A stretch of DNA of 64,000 bases. Origin: Methanocrinis alkalitolerans. Its GTDB lineage: Archaea > Halobacteriota > Methanosarcinia > Methanotrichales > Methanotrichaceae. Positions within the stretch are counted from its first letter, which is position 1. The number at the start of each line of letters is the position of its first letter. This document shows positions 61,011 to 64,000 of this stretch, piece by piece. The notes under the pieces were generated by a model that did no database searches, was not told the origin of the DNA, and saw only the letters and a list, made by a program, of their open reading frames with translations. Made by a program: the position numbers and the translations under genes. Location: contig NZ_JARFPL010000010.1 in the NCBI RefSeq assembly GCF_029167205.1, positions 1-64,000 on the forward strand. Reading direction: 5' to 3'.

Positions 61011-61655
61011 TTAAATCTTATCCAGCGCCACGGCGACCTTCCCGAAGATCTCCTTGATATCGCCTACGCCGATGACGGTGACCACGATCCCCCTTTTGTC
61101 GTAGTAGTCGATGAGGGGCTGGGTCTGGGCGTGGTAGGCCTGGAGCCTCTCCTTGACCGTCTCCTCGGTGTCGTCGGCCCTCTGGTAGAGGTCGGCGCCG
61201 CAGGCGTCGCACTTGCCTTCCGTCTTCGGCGGGTTGAACTGGACGTGGTATGTGGTGCCGCACTTGCACATCCGCCGGCCGGTGACCCTCTTGACCAGCT
61301 CCTCGTCGGGGACGTCAATGTTCAGGACGACGTCGATCTTCTGGCCCAGGTTGGGGAGGATCTTGTCCATCGCCTCGGCCTGGGGCATCGTCCGGGGGTA
61401 GCCGTCGAGCATCCAGCCGCCCTTGACGTCGTCTTTGGCCAGCCTGTCCTTGATGATGTCGATGAGGAGGCTGTCGGGGACGAGCTTTCCCGCTTCCATG
61501 AACTTCTTCGCCTCCACTCCCAGGGGGGTGCCGTTTCGCACGTTCTCCCTGAGGATGTCTCCGGTGGAAATGTGAACCACGCCGTACTTCTCAGCGATCA
61601 TCTTCGCCTGAGTGCCCTTTCCTGATCCTGGCGGACCGAGTAATACTATGTTCAT
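61011..61655 (-). CDS. adk: Adenylate kinase with zinc-type lid
   Basis: 214 residues. P-loop MNIVLLGPPGSGKGTQAKMI, STGDILRENV, GWMLDGYPRTMPQAEAMD. Lid with four Cys (CKCGTTYHV and CDACGADL), which bind zinc in many bacterial-type enzymes. ATP + AMP to 2 ADP. This bacterial-type, long-lid form differs from the small trimeric archaeal AdkA, so it may have been gained by transfer, as in other Methanosarcinales (inference). Confidence 0.95.
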   Translation of the reverse strand: MNIVLLGPPGSGKGTQAKMIAEKYGVVHISTGDILRENVRNGTPLGVEAKKFMEAGKLVPDSLLIDIIKDRLAKDDVKGGWMLDGYPRTMPQAEAMDKILPNLGQKIDVVLNIDVPDEELVKRVTGRRMCKCGTTYHVQFNPPKTEGKCDACGADLYQRADDTEETVKERLQAYHAQTQPLIDYYDKRGIVVTVIGVGDIKEIFGKVAVALDKI

Positions 61656-61844
61656 AATATCCCTCCTATTTTCCTCTCGATAAAAAGCAACGTCACGACG
61701 CCAGGGCCCCTGGGCGAAGATCTAGGATCTGCATCCAAAGCTTTCAAGACCCAGCCCACGGTGCGGATGGCATGGCCGCTGGCAGTTGCTCTCTTCTCCG
61801 GTACGTTGACTCTCAACAACGTTAAAAAACCTTTCTCCACCGAA

Positions 61845-62492
61845 TCAGAGGAGGGCTGCCAGGGTCATCGCCGACCCCGAGAGGAGGGGGATCGAGAGGT
61901 TGTCGTCGATGACCCTTCGTCGAAGGTTGAGGGGGACGGCGTCTGCGAAGGTCGCCGCCGCTGCGCCGACTACGAATACATGAACGGATAAGGCTCCAGG
62001 TTCCGGCGAGAAGATCGCCTCCAGGAGGCTTGCGGCATAGCCGACGAGGAGGCAGACGGCGAAGGTCCCCGCCACCACCGGGAAGGGTTTTCTCCTCCAG
62101 CTCTGCCCTTCCATGATCCGGGTCCGGACCGCCGATCCCCGGACGACGGAGCCGATGATGCCGCTGGCGGCGTCCCCGAGGGAGAGCATCATCATCGCTG
62201 CGACGGCTACCGGAGGCGAGAATAGGAGGACCGTCAAGAGGGCACCAGCGATGTAGTAGACGTACCCCGCCACCCTACGCTCCTCGTGGCCCCGGACCGC
62301 GGGAAGGTTGACCTTTCCCGATAGCCTCCTCTTCTCCAGGACGATCGCTGCCAGAAGGGCGAGGGCTACATAGACCGCCGTCGCCCCCTTCCCGAATAAT
62401 AGCATCGAGGCGGGGACTGAGAGCCCCATGAGGTGGATCGCCTTCCTGCGGACCTCCTTTGCGAGAGATGCCCTCCTCTCCGACCTCGTCAT
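61845..62492 (-). CDS. Polyprenol kinase / CTP-transferase-like membrane protein
   Basis: 215 residues from ATG 62492 after GAGGTG. About six membrane helices. KEVRRKAIHLMGLSVPASML, then LSLGDAASGIIGSVVRGSAV (the GDAxxxxxG site of dolichol kinase and CdsA relatives), and AGTFAVCLLVGYAASLL. Likely phosphorylates a polyprenol or lipid at the membrane. Exact substrate unknown. Confidence 0.78.
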   Translation of the reverse strand: MTRSERRASLAKEVRRKAIHLMGLSVPASMLLFGKGATAVYVALALLAAIVLEKRRLSGKVNLPAVRGHEERRVAGYVYYIAGALLTVLLFSPPVAVAAMMMLSLGDAASGIIGSVVRGSAVRTRIMEGQSWRRKPFPVVAGTFAVCLLVGYAASLLEAIFSPEPGALSVHVFVVGAAAATFADAVPLNLRRRVIDDNLSIPLLSGSAMTLAALL

Positions 62493-62624
62493 TTGGACAC
62501 CTCGATCCATCCCATCGACCCTCAGATACTGCGGCCTTCATCCGCCGTCCCTTCCGCCGCCGTAAGACCTCCGGCCTATGGAGGCGCCGCCGGCTTTGGA
62601 CGATCCCGCCCCACCGTTCGTCCT

Positions 62625-64000
62625 TCATCCTCCCAGGGGCAAACCCGCCTCAGAGAACTCCATCTCTCCCCTGAGGAGGGCCGATAACTTCTCGGAGACC
62701 TGGGACCTCGCGACCCTGATCTGGGCCATGGAGTCGCGGTCCCTGATGGTGACCGTCCCCTCCTCCAGGGTCTCGTAGTCGACGGTGATGCAGTAGGGGG
62801 TTCCCACCTCGTCGTTTCGGCGGTAGCGCCTCCCGATGGACCCGGAGGAGTCGTACTCGACCCGCAGGTCCAGGGATCGCAGCTCCCGAGCGATCTCCTC
62901 GGCGGGGGCGGATAGCTCGTCTCTATCCATCAGGGGGAGGACGGCCACCTGGATCGGAACGACCCGGTTCTTGAGGGCGAGGACCGCCCTCGTCTCCCCC
63001 TCCACCATCTCCTCCCTGAAGGAGTGCTCCAGGACGGAGTAGAGGATCCTGTCTATCCCGAAGGAGGGCTCGATGACGTGGGGGATGATCTCCTCGCCCC
63101 GGACCTCCACCTCCTCCATCTCGAAGGAGACGAGGGCGGGGTCGACCTCGATCCCCTCGCCGTCGACGACGACGATGATGGGGTCGCGCTTAAGATCCTC
63201 CAGGGGCAGTGCGCAAAGAGCATCGGCGACGGCCTTCGCCCCCTTCCGGAATAGGGGGCCGAGCCTCTTCATATCCGGCTTTACGGCGAGCCGCTCCTCC
63301 TTCCTCGGGACGTCGAAGGGGAGGAAGACGGTGAGGTTCGCCCCGCTCTGGGCCATATGGGACCGGAGGTCGTAGTTCGTCCTGTCGGCGACCCCTACGA
63401 TCTCGATCCATCCGAACCGGTCGAGGAGCGCCTCGGCGTCCCAGCAGTCGGCGGCGTAGTGGGCCATCTCGTCCGCCTTGTGCTGCCGGAACCGGAGCCT
63501 CTCCCTCGACAGCCCTGCCTCGATGAGGAACTGGTAGGTCCGGGCGACGTAGTAGGCGAGGGTCTCGTGGGCTATGATCCCCCTTTCCACCGCCTCGCCG
63601 ACGGTCATCTCCTCAGTCTCCCCCCTCTCCTGGCCTTCCTGGGAGTATAGGGTCATCATTAGATCCGCCACCTCCCCGAACCGGGGGTGGCTCTTGTCCT
63701 TCGGGTTGATGAAGATCTCCGCCTCGGCCTGGGTGAACTCCCGGAGCCTTATCACTCCCTGGCGGGGGGAGATCTCGTTTCTATAGGACTTTCCGATCTG
63801 GACGGCGCCGAAGGGGAGGCGGTCGCGGTAGTGGCGCAGGAGCCGCGGAAAGTTCACGAACATCCCCTGGGCGGTCTCGGGGCGGAGGTAGCCGGGCTGC
63901 TTGCCCCCCGGACCTATCGAGGTCTTGAACATCAGGTTGAACTCGTAGATCTCGGAGAGGTCGCCGCCGCACTCAGGGCAGAAGACGTCGTTCTCCTTTA
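62625..64000 (-). CDS. glyS: Glycyl-tRNA synthetase, C-terminal part, cut by window edge
   Basis: The frame is open to base 64000, so the N-terminus is outside. Visible from the right edge: zinc site CPECGGDL, motif 2 region YLRPETAQGMFVNFPRLLRH and PFGAVQIGKSYRNEISPRQG, class II catalytic core (EPSFGIDRILYSVLEHSF), and the anticodon-binding domain (VPIQVAVLPLMDRDELSAPA, SIGRRYRRNDEVGTPYCITV). Archaeal/eukaryotic dimeric type. At least 458 residues present. Confidence 0.96.
   Translation of the reverse strand, partial: KENDVFCPECGGDLSEIYEFNLMFKTSIGPGGKQPGYLRPETAQGMFVNFPRLLRHYRDRLPFGAVQIGKSYRNEISPRQGVIRLREFTQAEAEIFINPKDKSHPRFGEVADLMMTLYSQEGQERGETEEMTVGEAVERGIIAHETLAYYVARTYQFLIEAGLSRERLRFRQHKADEMAHYAADCWDAEALLDRFGWIEIVGVADRTNYDLRSHMAQSGANLTVFLPFDVPRKEERLAVKPDMKRLGPLFRKGAKAVADALCALPLEDLKRDPIIVVVDGEGIEVDPALVSFEMEEVEVRGEEIIPHVIEPSFGIDRILYSVLEHSFREEMVEGETRAVLALKNRVVPIQVAVLPLMDRDELSAPAEEIARELRSLDLRVEYDSSGSIGRRYRRNDEVGTPYCITVDYETLEEGTVTIRDRDSMAQIRVARSQVSEKLSALLRGEMEFSEAGLPLGG

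Overview
The window looks like the chromosome of a GC-rich acetate-using methanogen close to Methanothrix (Methanosaeta). Supporting features are a complete A1AO ATP synthase operon, the small subunit of the archaeal D-family DNA polymerase, fibrillarin (FlpA), Orc1/Cdc6 with ORB-type origin boxes, an anaerobic cobalamin (cbi) operon, archaeal-type GlyRS, signal peptidase and thymidylate synthase, and UPF0147, UPF0216 and DUF22 proteins. The genus is an inference from gene content and style; no search was run.

Layout. 1-0.3 kb: the 5' part of an IS1-like transposase runs off the left edge. 0.5-4 kb: iron block (DtxR-type repressor, small membrane protein, FeoB split into two overlapping genes, FeoA) with shared candidate operators. 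4.1-4.9 kb: a secreted protein with a very Cys-rich tail, laid out like a halocin C8 precursor. 5.1-9.3 kb: GerW/DUF2953 pair, PanE-like reductase, PII-like/DUF1538 cluster. 9.4-13.1 kb: PolD DP1, signal peptidase, FlpA, NikR. 13.4-15.7 kb: hypotheticals and a GNAT enzyme. 15.8-26.4 kb (minus strand): the ATP synthase operon ahaHIKECFABD followed by DUF22, UPF0216 and small proteins. The c subunit is a double hairpin with only one proton-binding Glu.

26.4-35.3 kb is an AT-richer accessory zone. It has a secreted seven-bladed repeat protein, a 2,274-bp tandem duplication of a DUF1646-transporter/UspA pair, a shared leader sequence seen three times, a degenerate ~30-bp periodic array, a hairpin-rich GC island and a third UspA. 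35.5-39.8 kb: archaeosine radical-SAM protein, thioredoxin-reductase-like flavoprotein, small membrane proteins, a decayed exported-protein gene, tRNA-Gly. 40-44.7 kb: replication origin (Orc1/Cdc6, inverted ORB boxes around an AT-rich element, a ten-copy 13-bp repeat, further ORBs up to 44.65 kb). 44.6-51.4 kb: operon cbiT-L-F-G-HH-C-D-E for corrin ring methylation and contraction, with a CbiH-CbiH fusion and a cbiG that lacks an ordinary start codon. 51.5-57.9 kb: nuclease-like protein, ThyA, lipoprotein hydrolase, oxidative-stress group (Fe-SOD, dimeric alpha/beta-barrel protein, peroxiredoxin, Fur/PerR), NYN protein, UMP kinase. 57.9-60.9 kb: a 1001-residue calcineurin-phosphoesterase/NB-ARC/TPR protein, the best candidate for an undescribed sensing or defence system. 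60.9-64 kb: adenylate kinase, polyprenol-kinase-like membrane protein, and GlyRS running off the right edge.

Metal sensing (DtxR, NikR, Fur/PerR), cobalamin and nickel fit a methanogen that depends on Fe, Ni and Co enzymes. The ATP synthase would turn the ion gradient made by methanogenesis into ATP.
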